Source: Phycisphaerae bacterium
GTDB taxonomy: Bacteria > Planctomycetota > Phycisphaerae > Sedimentisphaerales > Anaerobacaceae
Assembly (NCBI GenBank): GCA_016782865.1
Contig: JADHXR010000012.1
Location: 1 to 64,000 of the forward strand
Direction of reading: 5' to 3'
DNA: 64,000 nucleotides
Made by a program: the position numbers and the translations under genes. The notes under the pieces were generated by a model. It was not told the DNA's origin. It saw nothing but the letters and a program-made list of their open reading frames with translations, and ran no database searches. Shown one piece after another: positions 45,101-52,932 of the stretch (positions are counted from its first letter, which is position 1; every line of letters begins with the position of its first letter).

Positions 45101-45610
45101 GTCATACGTTCCCGCTATGTGATACCACGTGCCCTCTACAAGCGTTGGCCCCAGAACGTACTGCCAACCGCCAAGATTGACCGAAAACCGCAGTATGCCG
45201 GTGTTGTCCGTCCTGAAGTCATAGGAAAATGTGGTCTGGCCCAATACGCTCGTAGGCGACTTTCCAACAATCGTTCGCCAATCTGCCGTCAGGTTGGCTC
45301 CCGGCTGGATCCAGGCCATCATCGTGATCTGGTCCTGGATATCCAGCGTTGCATTGGACGGCACGACAACCTGATCGTCGCTCGCGTCAAATGTGAACGC
45401 ATTGCCGAACTGGCCGGCTACCGCCGCCGGATCGCCTCCAATCACCCCATTATTGCCATATACAGAATGATCCGCCGCTTCGCCCGCCACGTCGTTATCG
45501 AACGAAAAGTACAGAACCAAGGATGGATCCTGTGCATTTAGGGTGGACGACAGCACCACCAGGACAAAAACCAGAAATGCGCCCATTTGCTTGCTCAGTT
45601 GCTCACGCAT
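42152..45610 (-). CDS. large exported LamG-domain protein
   Basis: GGAGG lies before the ATG and residues 1-26 form a signal peptide (FLVFVLVVLSSTLNAQ). The 1152-residue protein has a LamG/concanavalin-type domain (about 27-235), two fibronectin-like modules with the shared line PxPxDGA...LTWxxG...HxVYFGDNFD (about 245-455), a second LamG (465-675), a further module of the same type (678-775) and a C-terminal jelly-roll region (785-1150). In the latter an inner beta-sandwich (GTFTMTGSGADIW to FSNVSTTG, similar to DUF1349-type domains) appears inserted within an outer domain that resumes at MYVSLSNANGTAAVV. It probably binds carbohydrate at the surface. Its own promoter, leader and terminator mark it as a single transcription unit. 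Confidence 0.85.
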   Translation of the reverse strand: MREQLSKQMGAFLVFVLVVLSSTLNAQDPSLVLYFSFDNDVAGEAADHSVYGNNGVIGGDPAAVAGQFGNAFTFDASDDQVVVPSNATLDIQDQITMMAWIQPGANLTADWRTIVGKSPTSVLGQTTFSYDFRTDNTGILRFSVNLGGWQYVLGPTLVEGTWYHIAGTYDGAELILYIDGEPVGRTAATGQINVTPDPVCVGNIVNAAGAGSNEYWSGIIDEVRLWDRALSDEEVKINMELGRDQLIGSNPFALRPEPADGAIIEATWVTLRWIPGELAVSHDIYMGDNFDDVNDGLGDTFRGNQTGVFYVAGFPGFAFPDGLAAGNTYYWRIDEVNDADPNSPWKGKIWSFWVPPKKAYEPDPVDDARFVEPDVTLTWTAGFGTKLHHVYFGDNFDEVSNAAGALPQTDAIFTPGTLELDKTYYWRVDEFDGITTHKGDVWTLKTMPVIPLADDPNLVALWTFDEGMGSTALDWSGHGNHGTLIGSRWIIPGLLGDAALSFKGGGSVAIQNLHYAGAEYAELTVCAWIRTEVWSQQYIASFDRDQYWRLAINTNGAGPGQVGFHVMTSTGQVDHSSNSRIDDRLWHHVCAVFDNGRLTIYIDGVAEPSATGGPTFGTGSTRFGFIGANSEATSFNGSRAGGTAVSGEMDDIRIYSRALKQDEIALVMRGDPLLAWKPNPADGSMPDIENATPLTWSAGDEVSRHDVYFSTDRDAVKDADTSDATGVYRGSQSGASFTPAEGVEWGGGPYYWRIDENNTDGTVTKGRVWSFTVSDFILVDDFESYTDDDAANEAIWQFWTDGFGVPTNGAQAGYLVPPYAEPTIINGGGQSMPLVYDNRAGVRNSEVELTLIAPRDWTKHGVGVLSLWFRGYPPSVGSFTEGPVGTFTMTGSGADIWGTADQFRYAYKTLTGPGTIVARVDSIENTHVSAKAGIMIRETLDADSKYAIAVVTADRGVAFQGRTDTATSAFGTTEAGIVAPHWVKLERDAGGYFTVSHSTDGSSWVPVQNSVPTNIPMTSDVYIGLAVTSHDASATCEAKFSNVSTTGTVGLQWSNQDVGILGNAVEPMYVSLSNANGTAAVVVNDDANAAVTDVWTEWLIDLQFFADQGVNLANVDKIAIGLGAAGDANATGGSGTLFFDDIRLYRPAPEQP

Positions 45611-45830
45611 TCTAATTCCTCCAAAATATGGTTAACTTGAAATGACACCAAGGCGATCTCTCGCCTTGACAATGCTTTACAGGGATTTGCCCGGGGCAAT
45701 CACCCTAGCCATCAGGCTTACCTCCATCGGTCACGGGATACTGCTTGCGGGCCAAATCGCAGGATGAGAACGGCACGCAGGCAGGAACTCCGCTTGCCGG
45801 AATATCCTTGAACGTACTGACTTAGCTAAC
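45611..45830 (-). promoter_or_regulatory. structured leader of the LamG gene with a possible leader peptide
   Basis: The roughly 220-base untranslated region contains a perfect hairpin CAAGGCGA-GAGA-TCGCCTTG (45649-45668), whose GAGA is a GNRA-type tetraloop, just before the ribosome site. Upstream of it a self-complementary GATTGCCCCGGGCAAATC lies inside a tiny reading frame MARVIAPGKSL preceded by GGAGG. This may be an attenuator or a ligand-sensing leader. No known riboswitch class is recognised. Confidence 0.4.
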
Positions 45831-45836
45831 ACTAAA

Positions 45837-45866
45837 TTCATACCACATTAGGCATGTCTACGTCAA
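45837..45866 (-). promoter_or_regulatory. candidate promoter of the LamG gene
   Basis: On the minus strand TTGACG (45861-45866) and TATGAA (45837-45842) are 18 bases apart. Confidence 0.5.
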
Positions 45867-45897
45867 GGAAAATATCGGTTTTTCCACTGAAAATACG

Positions 45898-46119
45898 CTA
45901 ATTGTGTGGTCTGGCATTCATTACAGCGGCCAGGAGGATATGTCTCAACCTGTCCACGCTGAGGCGGTTGAGGTAGTCTTCGGTGAAATCCAACCTGAAT
46001 CGACCTCTGAAATTCTTGATTCGTCTTTCAAGTTCGTGTCTTCCCAAAGCAGCAATTGAAGTCGCTTCTCTCTCAAAACATTTGCTCGCAGCCATCTCCA
46101 TCACCTTCGAAAAAGCCAT
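45898..46119 (-). CDS. small conserved-looking protein of unknown function
   Basis: A 73-residue protein; later ATGs at 46101 and 46095 are alternative starts. The C-terminal half, KNFRGRFRLDFTEDYLNRLS followed by VDRLRHILLAAVMNA, has the look of a small helical protein that I have seen repeated in planctomycete genomes, but I know no function for it. The sequence is basic at the front and amphipathic behind. It lies divergent from queA, 151 bases away, and does not overlap the LamG promoter. Confidence 0.5.
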   Translation of the reverse strand: MAFSKVMEMAASKCFEREATSIAALGRHELERRIKNFRGRFRLDFTEDYLNRLSVDRLRHILLAAVMNARPHN

Positions 46120-46248
46120 TGTTATAAGTTGGATTCATGTGATCTGTATCGTCTGCTGCGCTCGACCACTTCTGCGAGAAATTCCGTACGATCTGCCTAC
46201 ATGCAGAATTGGTTTATTATTGGTTCATTTTTTTTTGTCATTACGACG

Positions 46249-46268
46249 AGAAGTCTGATAACTTCTCA
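46249..46268 (+). promoter_or_regulatory. hairpin abutting the queA start codon
   Basis: GAGAAGT-CTGATA-ACTTCTC forms a seven-base stem that ends three bases before the GTG. No ribosome site is visible between it and the start, so folding may govern initiation. It does not match the preQ1 riboswitch. Confidence 0.35.
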
Positions 46269-46270
46269 TC

Positions 46271-47323
46271 GTGAAAACAGAGAAGCTCAACTACGATTTG
46301 CCGTCTGAATTGATTGCTCAGCAGCCTCTGAGAGTCCGAAGCGACTCACGGCTGCTGGTTCTGAATCGCTGCGCCGGTGACATCCAGGACAGTCGATTTC
46401 GGCGGCTCGGCCATTTCCTTTTCCCGGGCGATTGCCTCGTGCTAAACGATACGAAAGTCGTGCCCGCTCGCTTTTTTGCCCGGCGCAGCAGCGGCGCCAG
46501 ACTCGAAGGATTGTTCCTGGACGAAAACACCGATGGCGTCTGGACCGTGTATCTAAAAGGCGCCCGCAAGGTTAGGCCCCGCGAGCAACTGTATTTAAAG
46601 GATAGACAAGACGCCGATTTCTGCACCGCTGAACTGCTCGAAAAGACAGATTTCGGCAGATGCAAGCTCAAGCTCGGCATAGACGCCGGCGCCCGGACGG
46701 TGCTTGAGAGAATCGGCTTTCCGCCGCTGCCTCCGTATATCAAGCGAGACCCCGGCGCGCCGGGGTTGGCGGCCGACGACGAACTGCGATATCAAACGGT
46801 TTATGCCCGCAAAGCCGGAGCAGTCGCGGCGCCGACCGCCGGGCTGCATTTCACCGAGACGCTAATCGAGCGGCTGAAGCATGCCGGCATTCGTTTCGCA
46901 TTCATCACGCTGCACGTCGGAGCGGGAACCTTCAAGCCGGTTGCCACCGAATACCTCGAAGATCACCAGATCCACAGCGAGCAATTCAGCATCGACGAAG
47001 AAAATGCGGGGATAATAGAGGCGGCCAGAAACGGGGGCGGGCGAATAGTCCCCGTAGGCACAACTTCAATGCGAGTCCTTGAGACGGTCGCTGCCGGCTC
47101 AGAAATCAGGGCCACCACCGGAGCGACGGAGTTGTTCATAACGCCCGGCTACGAATTCAAGATAGCCGATGCGATGATAACGAATTTCCACCTGCCCAAA
47201 TCCACACTATTAGCACTGGTAGCGGCCTTTGCGGGGCTGGAAAATGTACTCGCCGCCTACGACCACGCTATCGAGCAGCAATACCGCTTCTACTCCTACG
47301 GCGACGCAATGCTGATTGTCTAG
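46271..47323 (+). CDS. queA: S-adenosylmethionine:tRNA ribosyltransferase-isomerase
   Basis: Transfers and isomerises the ribosyl part of S-adenosylmethionine to make epoxyqueuosine in tRNA. The 350-residue product fits the family and starts at GTG with MKTEKLNYDLPSELIAQQPL, a near-universal opening. Other family stretches are GDCLVLNDTKVVPARFF, AAPTAGLHFTETL, FITLHVGAGTFKPV, VGTTSMRVLE and MITNFHLPKSTLLALV. It lacks a normal ribosome site and has a hairpin immediately upstream. The frame converges with the ABC permease gene. Confidence 0.97.
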   Translation: MKTEKLNYDLPSELIAQQPLRVRSDSRLLVLNRCAGDIQDSRFRRLGHFLFPGDCLVLNDTKVVPARFFARRSSGARLEGLFLDENTDGVWTVYLKGARKVRPREQLYLKDRQDADFCTAELLEKTDFGRCKLKLGIDAGARTVLERIGFPPLPPYIKRDPGAPGLAADDELRYQTVYARKAGAVAAPTAGLHFTETLIERLKHAGIRFAFITLHVGAGTFKPVATEYLEDHQIHSEQFSIDEENAGIIEAARNGGGRIVPVGTTSMRVLETVAAGSEIRATTGATELFITPGYEFKIADAMITNFHLPKSTLLALVAAFAGLENVLAAYDHAIEQQYRFYSYGDAMLIV

Positions 47324-47368
47324 CGATAAGAAAGCCTGACCTGCACGTGATCGCCGTGCCGCACGGGG

Positions 47369-48670
47369 TCACTCCACCTCTTTGGTGACCACTTCGAGTA
47401 TTCGCCGTTCACGTCGCTGCAACAGTTCGCCAAGAGGAACCAGACTGAGCTTGTACAAAAGTCCAAGCAATCCGGCCAATACCGCCGAGAACAAGAGGTT
47501 CACGGGCGCGGCAGGCAACCAGCCGACACGGGATATGAGCAGACCCAGGCCCGGAGGAACAAACAGCACAACCATACCCCCGAAGAACAGCAGCATAAGG
47601 AAATTGGTCGCCATTGCCATTTTCACTTCCGGAGCCCGCATCAGGGAGCGAAAGAATACCGACGCCAGCGCCATCGCCTCGTCGGGGATACCCGGTAGAC
47701 TTCTCTCGAACAGGCCCCTCCTTGCAGCGGCGACCTTGGGCACCTTATGCTTTGGGGCGGACTTCTTGATCGCTGCCTGTCCCCAGTAGAAACCAATAGT
47801 GGTCTTGTGCGCACGCCTCAGGCCCAGTCCCCCAATGCCGAACGCACCGGCGGCGCCCAACACGGCGGGCCAGACACTGCCTGCGGCCAGTGACATCGCC
47901 CCGTTGCCAACCCACAGGAAAGGCACGTACTTGTGTGCCGCCAGGACCACGGGCGAAAGGCTAGGCCTGTCGCCTTCGGCGGTACGGGTCGCGGTCTGTT
48001 TGTCCGCCGGCGCCGATTTGGTCGTCCGGGGCCGATGCCTCTGCCGATCGTGCATTAGGTTGCCGAGGAGATTTGGAAGCTGGCAGAGCAAAATGAATCC
48101 AAAGGTGATGCCGGCGACGATGACGCGGCGCCGCCGCTTGTTCACCATCAGCGCGGCCAGCCATCCGCGCAGGCAATAGGTCCAGGCCGTGACCATGAAG
48201 ACCACGCCGAGCACCAGCGGAAACATCAAGACCATTGACCATCGCCCGCCGAGGATCAGTCCCAGGCACAAACCGAGCATCGCGGGCAAAAACAGAATGA
48301 TGCTGAGGGTTAGATGCGAGGCAAGGTAATTCACCAGGAAGATGTCTCTGAGCGAGACCGGCAGATGCATCATCCGGCCGATATCGATCGTCTCGGAGCG
48401 CTGAAGTTCGGTGACCAGGCCGATCATCCAGAAAAGCAGAAACGCCGCAACGATCAGGTCCCACACAATCAGCATGACCGGAGGCTCTGCTTTCGCCAGG
48501 GCAAAAACGCCCGCGAGCACACCGCCGAGACCTCCCGCCGCCGCGATGACAAATCCGACCCACACGGCGATCATGGTCAGCACGGCGTTGAACCCACCGC
48601 TGCGGGACCATTGATTTCGGATCAGACGCCCGCGCAGCCAGACGATTGTGCGAAGTTGGCCCCAGTCCAT
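47369..48670 (-). CDS. ABC transporter permease (ABC-2/exporter type)
   Basis: A 433-residue membrane protein with roughly eight to ten hydrophobic segments (for example MIAVWVGFVIAAAGGLGGVL, LIVAAFLLFWMIGLV, LASHLTLSIILFLPAMLGL). The end LQRRERRILEVVTKEVE is typical of planctomycete ABC exporter permeases paired with an ABC ATPase. Compared with my memory of the family (around 550 residues) a central portion seems to be missing, which is an impression only. The ATG directly abuts the stop of the ATPase gene (TAGATG), with GGAGGAG just before, so the two were translated together. Confidence 0.75.
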   Translation of the reverse strand: MDWGQLRTIVWLRGRLIRNQWSRSGGFNAVLTMIAVWVGFVIAAAGGLGGVLAGVFALAKAEPPVMLIVWDLIVAAFLLFWMIGLVTELQRSETIDIGRMMHLPVSLRDIFLVNYLASHLTLSIILFLPAMLGLCLGLILGGRWSMVLMFPLVLGVVFMVTAWTYCLRGWLAALMVNKRRRRVIVAGITFGFILLCQLPNLLGNLMHDRQRHRPRTTKSAPADKQTATRTAEGDRPSLSPVVLAAHKYVPFLWVGNGAMSLAAGSVWPAVLGAAGAFGIGGLGLRRAHKTTIGFYWGQAAIKKSAPKHKVPKVAAARRGLFERSLPGIPDEAMALASVFFRSLMRAPEVKMAMATNFLMLLFFGGMVVLFVPPGLGLLISRVGWLPAAPVNLLFSAVLAGLLGLLYKLSLVPLGELLQRRERRILEVVTKEVE

Positions 48671-49434
48671 CTACTCCTCCAGCCAGCTTAACCTCTGCCG
48701 CTCCACCTGGTCGCTGCCGACGGCTTCCAGGAACCGTTCCTCCAGCGAGCCAGCGGCGCAAATCTCGTCCATCGAGCTTTGATGCACGAGCTCGCCCTCT
48801 GCAATAATCCCGACGTCCGTGCAGAGCCTTTCCACGATCTCCAGAACGTGCGACGTCAGGAAGACCGTGGCACCGCGCGCTGCACGCAGCGCTTCAGTGT
48901 GTCCCGCAGAACGCGAGAGGCCACGGCGTCCACGCCCTCGAAAGGTTCGTCGAGAAACAACAGGTCCGGGTTCGGAATCAGCGCCGCCGCGAGGGTGAGC
49001 TTTTTCTTCATCCCATGCGAGTATTCGAGGGTGAGTTTCTTCTCCTGGTCATCCAGATCCATCATGGCCAACAACTCCCGCGAGCGTTCGTCGACCGTCG
49101 CTCCAGGCAGCTTATGCATGCGGCCGATGAACGTGAGATACTCACGCCCCGTCAGATTGTCGAACAGAGCCAGCTCCTCCGGGACGACGCCAACACGCCG
49201 CTTGATCAGCCTGGCTTTGTCGGGGTCATCCACTTGCTCGCCCAGGATGCGCATCGTGCCGCTCGTGGGGGCCAGCAGACCTGTAAGCATTTTGATAGTG
49301 GTCGATTTTCCCGCGCCGTTGGGGCCGAGAAAACCGTAGAACTTTCCCGCTTCGACCCGCAGATCAAGACCGTCCACTGCGCGCAGATCGCCAAAGCAGC
49401 GGGTCAGTCCGCTTGTTTCGATAGCAAGAATCAT
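48671..49434 (-). pseudogene. ABC transporter ATPase, frameshifted
   Basis: From the ATG at 49434 the first part encodes an ABC ATPase with Walker A GPNGAGKST, signature YSHGMKKKLTLAAAL and Walker B LLFLDEPFEGVD. The frame then stops soon after RCVQRAVPRSS. The rest of the protein, with the H-loop (ATVFLTSHVLEIVERLCTDV) and the end LEERFLEAVGSDQVERQR, lies in another frame down to the TAG at 48671. The shift lies at a GCGCGC run near 48880-48890 and needs one inserted or two deleted bases. It is either a recent mutation or an assembly error; the permease directly downstream would lose its partner if it is real. Confidence 0.8.
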
Positions 49435-49489
49435 CACGGCGGTCGAGTCTATCGGCCTGAGTCTGCAAAAGCAAGGCTGCTTTTGCAGC

Positions 49490-50203
49490 TTAGAATCCGG
49501 CGTTGGTGGCCGATTCTCGCACCCGCACCCACTGCTCTGTCTCGAAATCATACTTCTTGATCACTTTCGCCGGATTTCCGACGGCGACGCTGTAGGGGGG
49601 GATGTTGCTGACGACCACGGAACCGGCGCCGATGACTGAATTGTTCCCTATTTTGACTCCGGGAAGTATCACACAGTTGGAACCGATCCACGCGTCCTTT
49701 TGAATGATTACCGGCGCGATTTGAAAACCCTGTCTCCGGAAGTTCTTCGAGATATCTTCGTAAAGGTGGGATTGCCCGCTAATGAAGCAGTTTTGAGCGC
49801 ACGCAGCGTTCTCTCCTATCTGAACCGGGCCTACTACAATGCTGCCTATTCCCACGCTGGCGCCTTCTTCGAGAATGACGTCCCCGTGCCACGTACAGAC
49901 CACACAATACGTCTCGATGAGCGAGTGCTTTCCCAATGAAAGTCGATGTCGCTCGCGGCCTGGCGTTCGCGGCACCACGTCAAGCCTGGCTCTCAGACGT
50001 ATTGAGGATGGGATTTCCCTCTCGACGCAGACAAGCCTCGTGTAGAGCTGGATCCCAGCCAGATAGATGGCCTTTACTATGTCGCGAACGAATCCCAAAA
50101 CCGATTCGACCACGGCATAAGAACTGCCGGCGTACTCGATGGCTGGGAGAAGGATGCGTCTTGCTCTCTTCACTCCAACATCTTTTGCCTCAGTTTCCCA
50201 CAT
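49490..50203 (-). CDS. left-handed beta-helix (hexapeptide repeat) acyltransferase
   Basis: A 237-residue protein whose C-terminal half is a hexapeptide-repeat helix (VILEEGASVGIGSIVVGPVQ, WIGSNCVILPGVKIGNNSVI, ending GAGSVVVSNIPPYSVAVGNP and AKVIKKY), the pattern of WcaF/maltose-O-acetyltransferase-type enzymes. The N-terminal part is basic with one hydrophobic segment. It would transfer an acyl group, usually acetyl, to a sugar. It is followed 124 bases away, upstream on the strand, by a membrane acyltransferase gene, which suggests a surface-glycan role. The exact acceptor is not known. Confidence 0.82.
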   Translation of the reverse strand: MWETEAKDVGVKRARRILLPAIEYAGSSYAVVESVLGFVRDIVKAIYLAGIQLYTRLVCVEREIPSSIRLRARLDVVPRTPGRERHRLSLGKHSLIETYCVVCTWHGDVILEEGASVGIGSIVVGPVQIGENAACAQNCFISGQSHLYEDISKNFRRQGFQIAPVIIQKDAWIGSNCVILPGVKIGNNSVIGAGSVVVSNIPPYSVAVGNPAKVIKKYDFETEQWVRVRESATNAGF

Positions 50204-50327
50204 TACCTACTATTACCATATTTCCTATATTGACGTCAAGGGAAATTTTAGGAATTCTGAGAAAATGCGATTATCGTCCGAAAGAATGCGATCAGGCGGG
50301 ATTATTGCTTGATACAGGGGAGTAAGA

Positions 50328-51467
50328 TTACAGGATTCTTTTTGCCAACGGCAGCTTTCTGATGACGTTGCCCAGCAAAAAGCATAGAGGCACACAAATC
50401 AGGCCGGTCAAAGCAAATTTCAAGAGCGGATACAGTGTGACATTTCTGATCGCCAGGGTTATAAGCACCACAACCGGTGCGTGAATAATGTAGGCTGTGT
50501 AGGCACTTGCAGACATTGTCTTGGCCAGTTTTCCCTGATGATTGAAGCGCTTGGCGAACAAGTACAACAGGGCAATAATCATTGCCATACAGAGGAACTG
50601 TTCCCACAGTGCGTATGCGAGGCATTGCCAGTGAAGGCCTCCGGTAAATGAATCCGTATCGCCTGTGAGTGCCCCGCCCAGCGCGAACAGAGCAGGAAAG
50701 AGTATCAAAACAAAGACCAGAGTGATGCAGAGCCAGAGTCTGCCCATCCCATCGGCAATGCGCGTCAGCCAGTTGCGGTGATATGCAACGATTCCGACAA
50801 TGAACAGACAGATGTACTGACCGAAGAAGGGCAATTGCAGATTCAGAGGTGCAAAGCCCCAGCCAATGGGAAGCCATATCCGCACAATGAAGCTGATTAT
50901 GCCCATAGCAAGGGCCAAGATCATAACCGCCCTGTTGTCAAACATCTTGCCGTTGTTCTGCCCGGTCGGTGCTGTTGCTTTGGCCAGGTGCCGCCAGAGA
51001 ACATATAGGACGGCAAATATCAACAAAGTCTCGACAAACCACAACGGCCCCGTGCCCAAATGAAAGCTGCTGTAGTAGCCGGCAAGAAAATCCAAATAGG
51101 TGCCCTCGACATCTAACGAGCCGACCCGAATCAGCGGGTATGCCAGGAGCGGGCCGATGACAAAATCGTAGCACAACATAGGTATGCCCAGGCGCAGCAG
51201 CCGATCTCTCAGGAAGCCCCAGGGCCCCTTGCGGTCGTACGAGCCGGGCGTGAAGTAGCCGGATATCAGGAAGAGAAAACCCATGAAGAAGGCCTGGTTC
51301 GTCGCGTTGTTCCATGTGAGCACAACAAATGAAACCGTATCCGGCTGGCCCTCCTTGTAGTACCAGCCGCCGACACCGCCGTAGGTAACGGACAAGTGCA
51401 GCAGGATGACCAGCGCGATCAGCAGAATCCGCAGGTTGTCGACGAAGAATAGGCGCGACTTTTCCAT
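50328..51467 (-). CDS. membrane acyltransferase 3 (OafA/YrhL-type)
   Basis: A 379-residue protein with about ten membrane helices. It opens MEKSRLFFVDNLRILLIALV and contains the family's early Arg and His (NLRILLIALVILLHLSVT), later FFMGFLFLISGYFTPGSYDRKG and LWFVETLLIF. Members O-acylate polysaccharides, peptidoglycan or small sugars at the inner membrane. Start-site signals are weak. Neighbours are the beta-helix acyltransferase and xylA; linkage to either is uncertain. Confidence 0.85.
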   Translation of the reverse strand: MEKSRLFFVDNLRILLIALVILLHLSVTYGGVGGWYYKEGQPDTVSFVVLTWNNATNQAFFMGFLFLISGYFTPGSYDRKGPWGFLRDRLLRLGIPMLCYDFVIGPLLAYPLIRVGSLDVEGTYLDFLAGYYSSFHLGTGPLWFVETLLIFAVLYVLWRHLAKATAPTGQNNGKMFDNRAVMILALAMGIISFIVRIWLPIGWGFAPLNLQLPFFGQYICLFIVGIVAYHRNWLTRIADGMGRLWLCITLVFVLILFPALFALGGALTGDTDSFTGGLHWQCLAYALWEQFLCMAMIIALLYLFAKRFNHQGKLAKTMSASAYTAYIIHAPVVVLITLAIRNVTLYPLLKFALTGLICVPLCFLLGNVIRKLPLAKRIL

Positions 51468-51564
51468 AGCTTATTGCCGGACCCCAATTGCCGCACATCT
51501 CTTCGAGATAGCGCCAAACAGCGACAGTTTCGTCAAGCCGGTAGCGAATGTTCCCGGTCTTCCT

Positions 51565-52875
51565 TTAGATGTAATCGTTCAGTAGATTCTCGAGCAGCTC
51601 CTGGCGACCGCTTTGCAGTTCCGGCTCGCCGTTGGCAAGGATGTAGGCCTCAAGCTCCTCAAATCCAGCCTTTCCGCCTTCAATCTTGGAGCCAAGCTCC
51701 TGGCTCCAACCGCTATAGCGCTGGTCAACAGCGTTCTGGAAGACCTTGTCTTCGATCATCTTCGCGGCGTTCTTCAGTCCCCTGGCGAAAACATCCATCG
51801 CGCCTATATGGCCGTGGAAGAGATCGACCGGATCTATCGATTGACGTCTCACGTGTGCATCGAAATTGAGGCCGCCGGTTGTGAAGCCGCCGCCTTTTAG
51901 AATTATGTACATAGCGAGTGTCGTTTCGTAGACGTCGTTCGGGAACTGATCCGTGTCCCAACCCAAAAGCATGTCGCCCCGATTCGCATCGACCGAGCCA
52001 AGTATGCCGTTGGCCACACAAAATGCCAGCTCGTGGCAAAAATCGTGCCCGGCCAGCGTCGCGTGGTTGGCCTCGATGTTTAACTTAAAGTCGCCGAGCA
52101 GATCGTATTTCTGCAGGAACGCGAAACAACTGCCTGCGTCAGAATCATATTGATGTTTCGTCGGTTCCTTCGGTTTTGGCTCGATATAGAACTGGCCCTC
52201 AAAACCGATTCTCTTCTTGTAATCGACCGCCAACTGCAGGAGCAGAGCCATGTGATCCAGCTCGCGTTTCATGTCCGTATTGAGCAATGTATCGTAACCT
52301 TCACGTCCGCCCCAGAAGACATAACCGGCTCCGCCAAGTTCTTTTGTTATCTCGATGGCTTTCTTAATCTGACTTGCAGCGTAAGCGAAGACCTCCGGCG
52401 ACGGATTGGTACCCGCACCGGCCATGAACCGACGATGTGAAAAGGCGTTCGTCGTGCCCCAAAGCAGCTTGACTCCCGTGTCAGCCTGAAGCTTCCCGGC
52501 CTTCTGCACGATCTTGTCGAGACGCTTGTTGGTCTCAGCCAGGTCGTCCGCCTCGGGAGCAATGTCCCTGTCATGGAAGCACCAGAACCCAACACCTAAC
52601 TTGGCAAAGAACTCGAAGGCCGCCTCCAGGGTCATATCCGCAATTTTCATCGGATCGGATGAATCATTATAATCACGAATAATGGTGCCCGGCCCAAACT
52701 GGTCTCCGCCGAGGTTTTTGAGGGTGTGCCAGTAGCAGACCGCGAAACGCAGATGTTCGGCCATTGTTTTGCCAAGAACAACCTCATTTGGATTATAATG
52801 CCTGAATGCAAGAGGATTCTTCGAGCCGGGCCCCTCATATTTTATCTGTTTTACGCCGGGAAAGTACTCTGCCAT
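51565..52875 (-). CDS. xylA: xylose isomerase (class II)
   Basis: Converts D-xylose to D-xylulose with two divalent metal ions. GGAGC lies before the ATG and the 436-residue length is that of class II enzymes. His101 and Asp104 in WCFHDRDIAPE are the catalytic pair; metal ligands lie in YIEPKPKEPTKHQYD, NIEANHATLAGHDF and SVDANRGDMLLGWDTD, the order and spacing being the family's. xylB lies 57 bases upstream on the same strand, so the two form a xylose-use operon. No xylose transporter or regulator is visible beside them. Confidence 0.98.
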   Translation of the reverse strand: MAEYFPGVKQIKYEGPGSKNPLAFRHYNPNEVVLGKTMAEHLRFAVCYWHTLKNLGGDQFGPGTIIRDYNDSSDPMKIADMTLEAAFEFFAKLGVGFWCFHDRDIAPEADDLAETNKRLDKIVQKAGKLQADTGVKLLWGTTNAFSHRRFMAGAGTNPSPEVFAYAASQIKKAIEITKELGGAGYVFWGGREGYDTLLNTDMKRELDHMALLLQLAVDYKKRIGFEGQFYIEPKPKEPTKHQYDSDAGSCFAFLQKYDLLGDFKLNIEANHATLAGHDFCHELAFCVANGILGSVDANRGDMLLGWDTDQFPNDVYETTLAMYIILKGGGFTTGGLNFDAHVRRQSIDPVDLFHGHIGAMDVFARGLKNAAKMIEDKVFQNAVDQRYSGWSQELGSKIEGGKAGFEELEAYILANGEPELQSGRQELLENLLNDYI

Positions 52876-52932
52876 TTTGCTGCTCCTTTCTGATAGCTCG
52901 CACTCAAAGTCTCACGAGATACGATTCACGAT

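Noticed and set aside
45611-45830. The LamG leader as a c-di-GMP (GEMM) riboswitch
   Set aside because: I compared it with the conserved GEMM blocks and they are not present in order; only general hairpins are.
46249-46270. preQ1 riboswitch before queA
   Set aside because: The short preQ1 aptamer pattern with its A-rich tail is missing; only a simple stem is present.
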